Assembly (NCBI RefSeq): GCF_024704835.1
Contig: NZ_JAMXBE010000001.1
Coordinates: 558,001 to 622,000 of the forward strand
Source: Parapedobacter tibetensis
Lineage (GTDB): Bacteria > Bacteroidota > Bacteroidia > Sphingobacteriales > Sphingobacteriaceae
Length of the DNA: 64,000 nucleotides
Reading direction: 5' to 3'
The first letter of the stretch is position 1. Each line of letters starts with the position of its first letter. This document shows, one piece after another, positions 53,829-63,232 of the stretch. A program made the translations under genes and the position numbers. Under the pieces are notes generated by a model, which was not told the DNA's origin, did no database searches, and saw only the letters and a list, made by a program, of their open reading frames with translations.

Positions 53829-56800
53829 ATGATAAAGGTGATTACCATGGCAATGAAAATTAAAAACACACATTTCCCGGTTTTGGGTATAGGGAAGGAC
53901 AGGAAAATCCGATGTATTTGGCTGGCTGTAGGCTTCTTGGCAATAAATTTACTTTCAAATGTCCAAGCCCAAGTAACCCCACCAGTGTTACCGAACAATG
54001 TGCCCCCATCACCTACGGCGGCCGGGCTAGGACAATATGGAGAAATCGAAGTCGGCCATTATAGCGGGTTACCAAACGTGGGCATCCCGCTTTATGCGTA
54101 TTCGCAAGGTGGATATGACTTTAATATTGGCCTCAGTTACCAGAATGCGGGTTTAAGGTATCTTGACGAGGCGTCATTGGTTGGGCTGGGATGGAGTTTG
54201 GGTAGTTCAGGTGTCATTACCCGTTCGATAAAAGGCGTGGAAGATCTAATGCCCAGTAAGGGTTTCAGTAGGATCCCGACGAGCCAGATGGATCCGACTA
54301 ATGCCGATGCCGAACCCGATATATTTTATTTCAATGTAAATGGTAAGGTAGGTAAATTTTTACTCCCCTATGCCCCGGGCACAAGGATTTATGCGAAGCT
54401 GATCAATCAACAGGAAGATATCCAGATTTACCTTGACTGGAACAACAATTTTACAATGACCACGCCCGATGGGATAATCTATCGCTTTGAAAAGAAAGAA
54501 ATGTCCCATGTAACCACTTCTTCCAATAGTTCCGCCGATCGGATTACGTCGTGGTTTTTATCCAACATCCAACTCACGAATGGTGAGCTCATAAATTTCG
54601 TGTACAAGGCAAATCCTGTCAGACTCATCAGCAGCACCCTCCAGACTTACAGGATCAACGTCATCAACGTTCAGGCATTGGGCGGAAGCACGGCGGTGTC
54701 CACCTGTGTGAATAATCACATCAATGACTTATGGATAAACCAAACAGTAGGATCCGGGACAGCTTCACAAACCGACGAGGTGCTCCTAGATCGTATCGAA
54801 GCGAAGAACGGGAAAATTGAATTCGGCTACTCCGCTCGCAACGACATCGGGGCAACCGGGGGTACGCCCAGTAAACTGCAATCGATGACAGTAAGGGACG
54901 GGGAGAATGCGATATTGAGGCAATTCACTTTCGGTTATGGTTACTTTACATCCGGAAATTCAAACACCGTTGTCGGCAATCGATTAAAACTTATCAGTAT
55001 AACCGAAACCGGCAACGGTGTCAATAACCAATCGAAGGTTCACTCATTCGGTTATTACGAAGGTACGATCCCCAATAAAACGCACCTTACCGGCAAATAT
55101 TTCGGGTTTTACGACAGCAACCCAACCGTGGCGCTATTGAGAAAGATCACCTATCCCACGAAGGGGTATACCGAGTTCACCTACGGGAACCATGATTATT
55201 CCGTGACGCCGGGTAACGTGCCGGGTATCCCTTTCAAGGACCTGGGTGTGCGGATCGATCAATTGGCTAATTTTGACGTAAACGGAGATACCCTCCTCAA
55301 CCGGCAGTTCCAGTATAAACGGCAGGACGCAAACGGTGCGCTGGTCCCAAGCGGGAAACTTATTTCCTATGCAACGAATTACTACGAGCCTCCCAAGGAA
55401 ATGGTAACGCGGTACTGTCATAATCCGCAGACAAATATAAACGAGGCTATACCATTCAACGTATCCAGGCAGATTAACTATTCCAGCAGTATTGTTCCGT
55501 TAGGTGGCTCGTCAACCGTGGTGGGTTATGACCAGGTAACGGTCATTGACCGGACTGCCAGCGGGGACAACGGAAAAACGGACTACCATTTCATCAACAA
55601 CCCGGACGGCTACAACGCCATCGTACCGGGGCTCCAGGGTACCCATAATTATAAGAACGGTACACTCCTTATGCAACGGGAGTACCGTTTGGATGTTTCG
55701 TCAAGTGAATTCAAGCTGTTACGTGAATCGAAATACCAGTACCAGTATGTGGGGAACACGCAGTACCTTGCCAAGGTTTACGTGCCACGCGTCGGGATCT
55801 TCGGTTATGGCATAAGTAGCTTTAAATCCAGACCAGAAGAAGTTATAGAGACGCTGCATGAGAGCACCTCAAACATACTTGAAACCAAGCGTACATTCAC
55901 TTACAATTCCAACTACCTGCAACCTGAAATCATGGAAACCGTAAGTAGCGCGGGCAAGGCAGAACGCCTGAGCAAGCGATATCCGTATCATTTCAGCTCG
56001 ATTTTCCCATATAATGAAATGGTCTCCCATAATATCGTTACGCCTGTTGTCGAGGAGATACATAGTCTGTACCCTACTGTTTTATACACAACATCAAACA
56101 TATATAAACGTGTTGGTACGGCATCGCAGCCGGTTTTTGTACTGGATTCGGTAAAAACGAAGAAAGGTGGTGAGGGCTTTGAAGAGAGAATGGTGCTTCC
56201 AAATTATACAGAAAAAGGCAAACTGCTGCATGCTTCAATGATTGATGGCCCACCAAAAGCATTGCAATGGGATCAAAGTGAGGAATACGTTGTCGCTGAA
56301 CTTACAAATGCCAATAACAGGGCTGACACGTATCGTCCTCGGGGATACCAGGGTAATTTAACAGTGCCGATAATCGAGTATTCAAGTAATACAGTGACAG
56401 TTTATACACGTGCCACAGGAGACATTACGGTGCAATTGGTGTCTACATCATCCCTTCCAACAGGTACTTCGCTGACGCTGAACTATTCAATTACAGGCCC
56501 GGTTTCTAAAAGTGGGCAAATATGTGCGAGTAACACACCAAGTCATCCGTGTTATAACACGAGTAATAATGTACATATTCTTAGCGGAGCGCCGCCGGGC
56601 GTGTATACTATTACTATAACCTCGGCCTCGACTATTTACGGAAGCGTTGCGGCAATACGTTATACTTATATTGGTGGGGATTTCCTGCTGCCGGAGCTGA
56701 AGGACTTTTTCTATGAGGGCTTTGAGGAGGTTTCCGGCGCAGCTACCACAACGCCTTACGCGGGCAAACGCTATCGCTCCGGTACCTATACGGTACCTTT

Positions 56801-57116
56801 TACCAAGCCGGACGGAAGGGAATATACGGTGGAGTATCGCTATCTCCAGAACGGCAAATGGATTTTCCAGAAGAAGGTGTATCAGAATAACATGGTGCTG
56901 AACGAAGGGACGGCGATCGACGAGGTGAGGGTATACCCCGCCGGTGCAGGCATGACCACGCATACCTACGACCCGATGAAAGGAATGACCAGCAAGACGG
57001 ATGGAGCAGGTACCACGGTATTTTACGAATACGATGCATTCCAGCGTCTTTGGCGGATCCGGGATGACGAGGGAAACACCCTGGAGGAGTATAAATACAA
57101 TTACCGGATGAATTAA
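53829..57116 (+). CDS. RHS/SpvB-like repeat protein, large subunit 1
   Basis: 1095 residues. A signal peptide (about 26-48, WLAVGFLAINLLSNVQAQ) precedes an N-terminal PTAAGLGQYGEIEVGHYSGLPNVGIPLY / SYQNAGLRYLDEASLVGLGWSLG block characteristic of Bacteroidota RHS-type proteins related to toxin-complex SpvB/TcaC. The middle is rich in beta strands, and YD-like repeats close the protein (PMKGMTSKTDGAGTTVFYEYDAFQRLWRIRDDEGN). It has no C-terminal toxin of its own. Ends 12 bases before the next RHS gene. Likely part of a shell or delivery scaffold. Confidence 0.85.
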   Translation: MIKVITMAMKIKNTHFPVLGIGKDRKIRCIWLAVGFLAINLLSNVQAQVTPPVLPNNVPPSPTAAGLGQYGEIEVGHYSGLPNVGIPLYAYSQGGYDFNIGLSYQNAGLRYLDEASLVGLGWSLGSSGVITRSIKGVEDLMPSKGFSRIPTSQMDPTNADAEPDIFYFNVNGKVGKFLLPYAPGTRIYAKLINQQEDIQIYLDWNNNFTMTTPDGIIYRFEKKEMSHVTTSSNSSADRITSWFLSNIQLTNGELINFVYKANPVRLISSTLQTYRINVINVQALGGSTAVSTCVNNHINDLWINQTVGSGTASQTDEVLLDRIEAKNGKIEFGYSARNDIGATGGTPSKLQSMTVRDGENAILRQFTFGYGYFTSGNSNTVVGNRLKLISITETGNGVNNQSKVHSFGYYEGTIPNKTHLTGKYFGFYDSNPTVALLRKITYPTKGYTEFTYGNHDYSVTPGNVPGIPFKDLGVRIDQLANFDVNGDTLLNRQFQYKRQDANGALVPSGKLISYATNYYEPPKEMVTRYCHNPQTNINEAIPFNVSRQINYSSSIVPLGGSSTVVGYDQVTVIDRTASGDNGKTDYHFINNPDGYNAIVPGLQGTHNYKNGTLLMQREYRLDVSSSEFKLLRESKYQYQYVGNTQYLAKVYVPRVGIFGYGISSFKSRPEEVIETLHESTSNILETKRTFTYNSNYLQPEIMETVSSAGKAERLSKRYPYHFSSIFPYNEMVSHNIVTPVVEEIHSLYPTVLYTTSNIYKRVGTASQPVFVLDSVKTKKGGEGFEERMVLPNYTEKGKLLHASMIDGPPKALQWDQSEEYVVAELTNANNRADTYRPRGYQGNLTVPIIEYSSNTVTVYTRATGDITVQLVSTSSLPTGTSLTLNYSITGPVSKSGQICASNTPSHPCYNTSNNVHILSGAPPGVYTITITSASTIYGSVAAIRYTYIGGDFLLPELKDFFYEGFEEVSGAATTTPYAGKRYRSGTYTVPFTKPDGREYTVEYRYLQNGKWIFQKKVYQNNMVLNEGTAIDEVRVYPAGAGMTTHTYDPMKGMTSKTDGAGTTVFYEYDAFQRLWRIRDDEGNTLEEYKYNYRMN

Positions 57117-57128
57117 GCGGAACGAGCC

Positions 57129-60100
57129 ATGAAGAAAAGAACAAACGAATATAGTGCCCAATGGGCATTCTTTACACTGGCCATGGTGCTGGTCTTTCCG
57201 CTGGCGTCATGGGGGCAGGTAAACCCAACCTATAGCAGCTATGGTGGGCAGCAGGAACTATACGGCACGCAGAGCGTGCGGTTACTCCCGGGTTTCCACG
57301 CCACCGCGGGCAGCACGCTTCGGGTCTTCATCACGGACGATGCGGAACTTGGCACAGGGGGGACCAGCACGCAAAACTATGTGCAGAAAACGATGTTCCT
57401 GCGTCCCGGCATCCAGACACCATTGTTGACCGGCGACGCGATGCGTGACATCACCTATTACGACGGGCTCGGCCGGGCACTTCAGGAAGTACGGGTAAAG
57501 GCCGCTCCCAATTACCATGATGTGGTGGTGCCCATCGCGCATGATGCTTACGGTCGGCAAGCCTACCAATACCTTCCATACGCAACCCCCACCGGGGCGG
57601 GCGGTGCGTTCAAGGCCAATGCCGTTACGGCCCAGGCCTCCTATTACAGCGGCACTCCCCCCACCGGGCAAACCGCCAATTCCTTTGCGTACGGCCAAAC
57701 AGTGTTTGAGCCATCCCCACTCAATAGGGTCCAAGAACAGGGCTTCCCCGGGCAGGTGTGGCAACCGGGATCCCGCGGTGCCAGCGGTGGCCGTACCGTG
57801 ATGACCGTATACACCACGAACAATACCACCGGGTTTGATTCCCCGGCATCGACACGCCGGGTGGTACGGTATGCCGTGGGTTCGGGCGGTGAGCTGACCG
57901 TCAGCAGCGTTTACCCGGCCAATTCCCTCCACGTAGCCATCACGCGGAACGAAAACTGGGGAGGTGCGACAAGCGGTATCAACAGCAGGTTGAATACGTT
58001 TGAAGAGTATGCCGATAAGTCCGGAAGGGTGGTATTGACACGGACATTCAACCTGGTTAACACCAACGACCTTGAAATACTCAGCACCTACTATGTGTAT
58101 GACGACCTGGGCAACCTGGCCTATGTCCTTCCCCCGGGCAGGGATGCGGATTTCAACCCCGACGCAGGGAGCCTACCGGTGCAGGCCAAGCTGGACCAAT
58201 ACGCATACCAGTACAGATACGACGAGCGTAACCGCGTGGTCGAAAGGAAGATCCCCGGTAAGGGCAAGGAGTTTATCGTGTACAACAGGCTTGACCAGGT
58301 GGTGGCTACCCAGAACGCCGAGCAGCGCAAGAAGTCACCGCAGGAGTGGTCCGTCACCAAATACGACGGACGGGGAAGGGCGGTGCTCACCGGCCTTTGG
58401 AGCCATTCGGGCAGTTCGGCAAATACCGACTACCGGCTCGCCGTGCGCGACTCCGCCTATGCGGGCGGGCAATGGGAAAACCGGATCGGCACGGGTATCG
58501 GCTATTCCCACTCGGCATGGCCCCGGGGGGCGATAGGCACCATGCTGACGCTCCACTATTACGACGATTACTCGGTGCCCGGCTTCCCCGCGGCATACGA
58601 TAAGCAAAGCGAGCATAGCAAGAAGATAAACGGACTGCCCACGGTGAGCCGTACCAAGGTGCTGGGGAACGGCACCGGCACCACCAACATGCTATGGAGT
58701 GCCGTGTATTACGACGACCAAGGCCGCGAGGTGCGCTCGATAAGCCAGCATTACCAAGGCGGGGTGATCGGTACGGCCAAAATCGATGACATCACCAACG
58801 AATACAGTTTTACGGGCCAGTTGCTGAAAAGCACGCGCAAACACCATATTGCAAGCACCTCCTCCACGGCGGCGACGGTGGTCACGGAACATACCTATGA
58901 CCATAGGGAGCGGCTGAGGGAAACACGGAAGTCGGTAAACGGTGCCGTGCCCACGGTGATATCGCGCAATACGTACAATGAAGTGGGGCAACTGGCCACC
59001 AAGGAATTGCACCGTAATCCCAACGGCAGCTATGCCCAGACGGTAAACTACAAATATAATCCACGCGGATGGCTCGCTTCCACCGAATCGGAACTGTTCA
59101 AGCAGTACCTGAAATACCAGGACGGTCCCGTACCGCAGTACAACGGCAACATCAGCCGGCAGGAATGGCAGCACGCAGGGACTGCGACCCAGCATTACAA
59201 TTATACCTATGACCGGGTGGGTCGTCTGCTGAGCGGCATAACGGGCTCCGGTAAGGATGAGCGTGACATCCGTTACGACCGGATGGGCAACATCACACAG
59301 TTGAAGCGCGATGCGGGTGGCACCTTGCTCTCCTTTAGCTATGGCACCTCGGGAAACCAGCTCCAGACCATCACCAATGGCCTGAAGACCTATACCTATG
59401 ACCTCAATGGCAACATGACCCTTGACGGCCGGCAGGATCGCTCCATTGGATATAACCACCACCTGAACCTGCCGGTCTCGGTAACGGGCGTGGGCAACTA
59501 TGTCTACGACGCCGCGGGCCGGAAACTCCGCTCCACGCTTAGCGGCATCACCACGGATTATATCGACGGCGTCGAGTGGCAGGGTACCGCGCTGAACGTC
59601 ATCCATATGGAGGAGGGACGCATCCTTCCCGACGGATCGGGAAGTGGTTACCAGTACGTGCTGCGGGACCACCTGGGAAACAACCGCGTCGTATTCAACC
59701 CGGGCAGCCCGACGGTACAGAAAACGGACTATTACCCATTCGGATCGCACTACCAATCAGGCACCATATTTTCGCCGAAAGATCGGTATCTTTACAACGG
59801 CAAGGAACTCCAGGACGTAACGGGGTATATCGACTACGGCGCAAGGTTCTATGACCCGTTCATTGGCAGGTGGGGAAGCGTGGATCTGTTGGCTGACTCT
59901 ATGCGGAGGCACTCGCCGTACAACTATGCGTTCAATAACCCGATCCGGTTCATTGACCCGGATGGGATGCGGCCTGATGATCCCCCTGGCTCCAAAGGTG
60001 AGCCCAGCTTTTTGGAAAGATTTTTTACGATCATACTCTATGGCATGAATCAAGCTGGAGCGGTTGTTAATGAATCTAAAGGATTGCCCAGTGATAATTT

Positions 60101-60644
60101 TGAAAGCAATCTCCAAGCTTTTGGTAAAAGTTTCAGGGATTATACATTAATTTTACAAGGGCAGAATGAACTAATAAAACCAAGAGTAAATTCATCAAAC
60201 ACTTTCAATCAGATTGACGATATAAGCTATGTTTCAAGCAACCGCTTGACACGAAGCGGTGTTTACGATGGTGTCCGTGCAGCTTCAAAATTTTTGCAGG
60301 GACAAGGGGTACCGAGGGCATTCAGAAAACAAATCTTGCAAAGCTATGAAATTGAAACGATATCTCTACAAACAGCAGGTAATGCGACATTTGGCCTGAG
60401 ATTCTATGGAGGTGCTGCAAATCAAAGTGGGAGATATTTATTTCCAACATTCACCAACTATACTAACAGAAACGGATTGGCTCTCCCACCGAACTGGAAT
60501 AGCATGACTGGAGTTTCACAGTTTCAAGTTATGCCTGGAAGCAGATATATTTCTGGACGTACAGCTGCTCAAGGAGGTATATATAGTGGTGGAAATTATC
60601 AAATGTATATTAATGATTTAAGAAATTTGAAAAAAATTCAATAG
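57129..60644 (+). CDS. DUF6443/RHS-repeat polymorphic toxin with TNT/ART-like C-terminal domain
   Basis: 1171 residues. Signal peptide (AFFTLAMVLVFPLASWGQ); DUF6443 block (FLRPGIQTPLLTGDAMRDITYYDGLGRALQEV); YD repeats (e.g. YAYQYRYDERNRVVERKIPG, YTYDLNGNMTLDG); and the RHS core DHLGNNRVVF, YYPFGSHY, YLYNGKELQDVTGYIDYGARFYDPFIGRWGSVD, NPIRFIDPDGMRPDD near residue 952. The last 215 residues are A+T-richer and differ from the body: PRAFRKQILQSYEIETISL, FGLRFYGGAANQSGRYLF, LALPPNWNSMTGVSQFQV, ISGRTAAQGG, GGNYQMYI. This order resembles TNT/ART-like NAD-consuming toxins. The assignment of that domain is inference. Confidence 0.85.
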   Translation: MKKRTNEYSAQWAFFTLAMVLVFPLASWGQVNPTYSSYGGQQELYGTQSVRLLPGFHATAGSTLRVFITDDAELGTGGTSTQNYVQKTMFLRPGIQTPLLTGDAMRDITYYDGLGRALQEVRVKAAPNYHDVVVPIAHDAYGRQAYQYLPYATPTGAGGAFKANAVTAQASYYSGTPPTGQTANSFAYGQTVFEPSPLNRVQEQGFPGQVWQPGSRGASGGRTVMTVYTTNNTTGFDSPASTRRVVRYAVGSGGELTVSSVYPANSLHVAITRNENWGGATSGINSRLNTFEEYADKSGRVVLTRTFNLVNTNDLEILSTYYVYDDLGNLAYVLPPGRDADFNPDAGSLPVQAKLDQYAYQYRYDERNRVVERKIPGKGKEFIVYNRLDQVVATQNAEQRKKSPQEWSVTKYDGRGRAVLTGLWSHSGSSANTDYRLAVRDSAYAGGQWENRIGTGIGYSHSAWPRGAIGTMLTLHYYDDYSVPGFPAAYDKQSEHSKKINGLPTVSRTKVLGNGTGTTNMLWSAVYYDDQGREVRSISQHYQGGVIGTAKIDDITNEYSFTGQLLKSTRKHHIASTSSTAATVVTEHTYDHRERLRETRKSVNGAVPTVISRNTYNEVGQLATKELHRNPNGSYAQTVNYKYNPRGWLASTESELFKQYLKYQDGPVPQYNGNISRQEWQHAGTATQHYNYTYDRVGRLLSGITGSGKDERDIRYDRMGNITQLKRDAGGTLLSFSYGTSGNQLQTITNGLKTYTYDLNGNMTLDGRQDRSIGYNHHLNLPVSVTGVGNYVYDAAGRKLRSTLSGITTDYIDGVEWQGTALNVIHMEEGRILPDGSGSGYQYVLRDHLGNNRVVFNPGSPTVQKTDYYPFGSHYQSGTIFSPKDRYLYNGKELQDVTGYIDYGARFYDPFIGRWGSVDLLADSMRRHSPYNYAFNNPIRFIDPDGMRPDDPPGSKGEPSFLERFFTIILYGMNQAGAVVNESKGLPSDNFESNLQAFGKSFRDYTLILQGQNELIKPRVNSSNTFNQIDDISYVSSNRLTRSGVYDGVRAASKFLQGQGVPRAFRKQILQSYEIETISLQTAGNATFGLRFYGGAANQSGRYLFPTFTNYTNRNGLALPPNWNSMTGVSQFQVMPGSRYISGRTAAQGGIYSGGNYQMYINDLRNLKKIQ

Positions 60645-60649
60645 GAATA

Positions 60650-60895
60650 ATGAACGAAGAGGAATTCGAAGCAAAGAAAAAAGAATTAATCAGCATAGTT
60701 GCTGCTTCAATACACCAAAATAATATATCTGGAGAAAGAGAAGCATCTTTAATTAGGCTCTTAGAGATACTCTATCAATATTCGTTTGAAAATAGATTTC
60801 AAGTAAAAGGGCTTTTGTCTCACACGATTGTTGATAGTTTGAACTTGGAATATTCTTTAGGAGAAAAGATTATTAAGTTTGATCATGATATATAA
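60650..60895 (+). CDS. Candidate immunity protein of the RHS toxin
   Basis: 81 residues, small, acidic and helical (EEEFEAKKKELISIVAASIHQN, REASLIRLLEILYQYSFENRFQ). It starts 5 bases after the RHS stop, shares the A+T-rich composition of the toxin domain, and is followed by the repeat array. Size, place and composition fit an immunity gene of a polymorphic toxin system; no family was recognised. Confidence 0.6.
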   Translation: MNEEEFEAKKKELISIVAASIHQNNISGEREASLIRLLEILYQYSFENRFQVKGLLSHTIVDSLNLEYSLGEKIIKFDHDI

Positions 60896-60907
60896 TTGGA
60901 CCGCCTA

Positions 60908-61411
60908 GAACTTGGAAATACTCAGCTACCGTTTGGAAAAGGCTTGAAATGATACGGTTCTGGTGCTTCGGCATACGCCAGCGGGTTATTTCCGTACGGA
61001 AATGCGCCATTTCCGTATGGTTTCAGGTTGTAACTGTATGGTGAAGGCGCTGCGACGTTTGGCTATATACCTTCGGCATACGGTTTTGGGCCGTTTCCGT
61101 ATGCCGATATCCCGGAACCGTTTTATTCCGGTGTCCCGGCATACGGCAATTCCTTCCCGGCGTATGGTTACCGTATATTTCCATACGCCTCCGGCGTGGA
61201 ATGGGATGGTTATGGCATCCCGGCATACGGTTTTACGTCCGCGGCGTTTGGTTATTCCTCATTTCCGTACGCCTCTGGCCCAAAACCGTTTTATTCTACT
61301 TTACCACCGTACGGTTAGCCCCATTTTCCGTACGGTTTGGCGCTATAGACAAACGGTTCCAACCCATTTCCAAACGCCACAGCCCTTAAGACAAACGATT
61401 CCAATGCGTCA
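60908..61411. repeat. Degenerate 21-bp tandem array 2 (24 units)
   Basis: From 60908 to 61411 the sequence is 24 consecutive 21-base units. Core octamers recur in exact register: CCGTTTGG 60929, GATACGG 60951, GCATACGC 60971, CCGTACGG 60992, CCGTATGG 61013, CTGTATGG 61034, GCATACGG 61076, CCGTATGC 61097, CCGTTTTA 61118, GCATACGG 61139, GCGTATGG 61160, CCATACGC 61181, GCATACGG 61223, GCGTTTGG 61244, CCGTACGC 61265, CCGTTTTA 61286, CCGTACGG 61307 and 61328, ACAAACGG 61349. A 162-codon open frame (60963-61451) reads as basic heptads such as RHTVLGR, FRMPISR, RHTAIPS, RHTVLRP. A second plus frame reads x-P-Y-G-x-x-P but meets stops. Starts 13 bases after the candidate immunity gene. Confidence 0.85.
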
Positions 61412-61507
61412 TTTGGCCATTGGGCAATCACATTTTGAGAATTATTCTTGACCTATGTTCAAAGCGACGGGCGCCCACCAGACGTCTAGAATATGTATAG
61501 GAAACAG

Positions 61508-61562
61508 GTAGGCGTAAAGTACGGGATAAGTAGGTGTAGAGTACGGGCAAAGTACCCTAGCC
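61508..61562 (+). repeat. Short 22-bp direct repeats
   Basis: GTAGGCGTAAAGTACGGG at 61508 is followed 22 bases later by GTAGGTGTAGAGTACGGG, then GTACCCTAG. Period and sequence differ from the neighbouring 21-bp array. No gene is seen from 61412 to 61739. Confidence 0.6.
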
Positions 61563-61739
61563 AGTACTTACCTGGTGCTTTGGACAAGCTTTTTATACGC
61601 TTATGAATATGTCGATCATTGATTGGGGCATTCCAATGGAAGAGTTGGAGGAGGCAATATTAAGACATACTTACCCCAGCAAACACAAAATATCCATACC
61701 TTTGCAGAAAGGAAGTACTAACCGTATTCATCCCATCAC

Positions 61740-62153
61740 ATGTTGGCCAAATTATTCTTGAAGCGAGCCATTCTTACTAGCAGTTGTCTTATTCAGGTTT
61801 TAACCATAATGGCACAACACCATGTGGCCATACCCCAGATTATCAATTACAATAGCGGCCAATTCAAGGGAGGGCTGCAGAATTGGGACATTGCACAAGA
61901 CACACAGGGTATCATGTATTTTGGGAATAATGAAGGCTTGCTCACATTCAATCGCCGATATTGGAACATCCATCCGTTGCCCAACGCTACCGTGGTGCGT
62001 TCGGTAGCCATTGACAGGCAAAACAGGGTATATGTAGGTGGCCAAGACGAATTGGGGTATTTCGAGGCAGACACCAAAGGATATGCCTCGACAACACAGC
62101 ATGGCATCAGTGATACGGACAAGGATAGTTTCATGAACCTCTTAAAAAAATAA
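61740..62153 (+). pseudogene. N-terminal fragment of a two-component-regulator-propeller sensor
   Basis: 137 residues: signal-like start, then PQIINYNSGQFKGGLQNWDIAQDTQGIMYFGNNEGLLTFNRRYW and VVRSVAIDRQNRVYVGGQDELGYFE. These are the first Reg_prop blades of a ligand-binding sensor protein that is normally over 900 residues long with Y_Y_Y and regulator domains. The frame ends after SFMNLLKK, and no continuation is seen, so it is a truncated remnant. Confidence 0.75.
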
Positions 62154-62339
62154 ATGTTTTGGGTTGTGCCAGTTTTAGAGGTTGTTTATTTCGGCAAACA
62201 ATGCCTTGAAACAGGCAGATTCACTTTCGGCTTCTGCAGGAAAATTCATCCAAAAAAGAGCTAGCATCAGACGTTTTATGATATAAACCCAACAAAACCC
62301 CATATTGGGAATTCAGGATTAATCCCTAACTTTGCCATC

Positions 62340-63221
62340 ATGATTGAACTACCGGTTATCCCAGCAAACCAGCTGCAACGCAAGCCCGATTGGTTGCGCG
62401 TAAAGCTACCCGTAGGTAAGGAATACAGGCATGTGCGCGGTCTAGTCGATGAGCACAAACTGCATACCATCTGCGAAAGCGGCAATTGCCCCAATATGGG
62501 GGAATGCTGGGGGGCGGGTACCGCGACATTCATGATTTTGGGCAATATCTGTACCCGTTCTTGTTCTTTTTGTGCAGTGGCCACGGGCCGACCGCTGGCG
62601 GTGGATTTGGACGAGCCCAACCGGGTGGCACAATCGGTGAAACTCATGCAGGTCAAACATTGTGTCATTACTTCGGTTGACCGCGATGACCTCAAAGATG
62701 GTGGTTCCATTATTTGGGCGGAAACCGTCAACGCCATCCGCCGTGAAAGTCCGGACACTACCTTAGAAACCCTCATCCCTGATTTCAAAGGACAGTGGGA
62801 AAATCTTGAACGTGTGCTGGCCGTACGGCCTGAAGTAGTATCGCACAATCTAGAAACCGTGCGCCGCCTCACCCGCGAGGTGCGGATACAGGCCAAATAT
62901 GACCGTAGCCTTGAATGCCTACGCCATATATCGGCTGCAGGATTACGTACCAAATCGGGCATCATGCTTGGTTTCGGAGAAACCGAAACGGATGTTATTG
63001 AAGCCATGACCGATCTTTATGAAGCCGGTGTACACATCCTCACCCTCGGCCAATACCTGCAACCTACAAAAGCCCATCATCCAGTAGTGGAATGGGTCAC
63101 ACCTGATCAATTCAAATACTATCAGGAAGTTGGTCTGCGCATGGGCTTCAAATACGTGGAAAGCGGCCCATTGGTTCGTTCTTCATACCATGCCGAGAAG
63201 CATTTGTTTGATATGCAGTAA
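62340..63221 (+). CDS. lipA: Lipoyl synthase
   Basis: Radical-SAM enzyme that inserts two sulfurs into octanoyl groups of lipoate-dependent enzymes. 293 residues. The auxiliary cluster motif C45-x4-C50-x5-C56 lies in [12 protein letters not shown]; the radical-SAM motif C71-x3-C75-x2-C78 in CTRSCSFC; the C-terminal Ser ligand in [22 protein letters not shown] and GLMVGFGE-like [13 protein letters not shown] are conserved. Starts after a short A+T-rich spacer; convergent with the bestrophin-like gene. Confidence 0.97.
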   Translation: MIELPVIPANQLQRKPDWLRVKLPVGKEYRHVRGLVDEHKLHTICESGNCPNMGECWGAGTATFMILGNICTRSCSFCAVATGRPLAVDLDEPNRVAQSVKLMQVKHCVITSVDRDDLKDGGSIIWAETVNAIRRESPDTTLETLIPDFKGQWENLERVLAVRPEVVSHNLETVRRLTREVRIQAKYDRSLECLRHISAAGLRTKSGIMLGFGETETDVIEAMTDLYEAGVHILTLGQYLQPTKAHHPVVEWVTPDQFKYYQEVGLRMGFKYVESGPLVRSSYHAEKHLFDMQ

Positions 63222-63232
63222 CGATCCAAACG

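Noticed and set aside
53750-53832. Programmed ribosomal frameshift
   Set aside because: No slippery heptamer or downstream pseudoknot is evident near 53761; a simple one-base change explains the data better.
58692-59756. 354-codon open frame on the minus strand
   Set aside because: Fully antisense to the RHS toxin gene, whose codon periodicity and YD motifs are clear. The G+C-rich, repetitive RHS sequence keeps antisense frames open.
60908-61411. CRISPR array
   Set aside because: Units are contiguous 21-mers with no constant repeat/variable spacer alternation, and no cas genes are near.
60963-61451. Ordinary 162-residue protein gene
   Set aside because: The frame consists only of drifting heptads from the 21-bp array, has a weak start context and no domain. 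Kept as a repeat, with possible translation noted.
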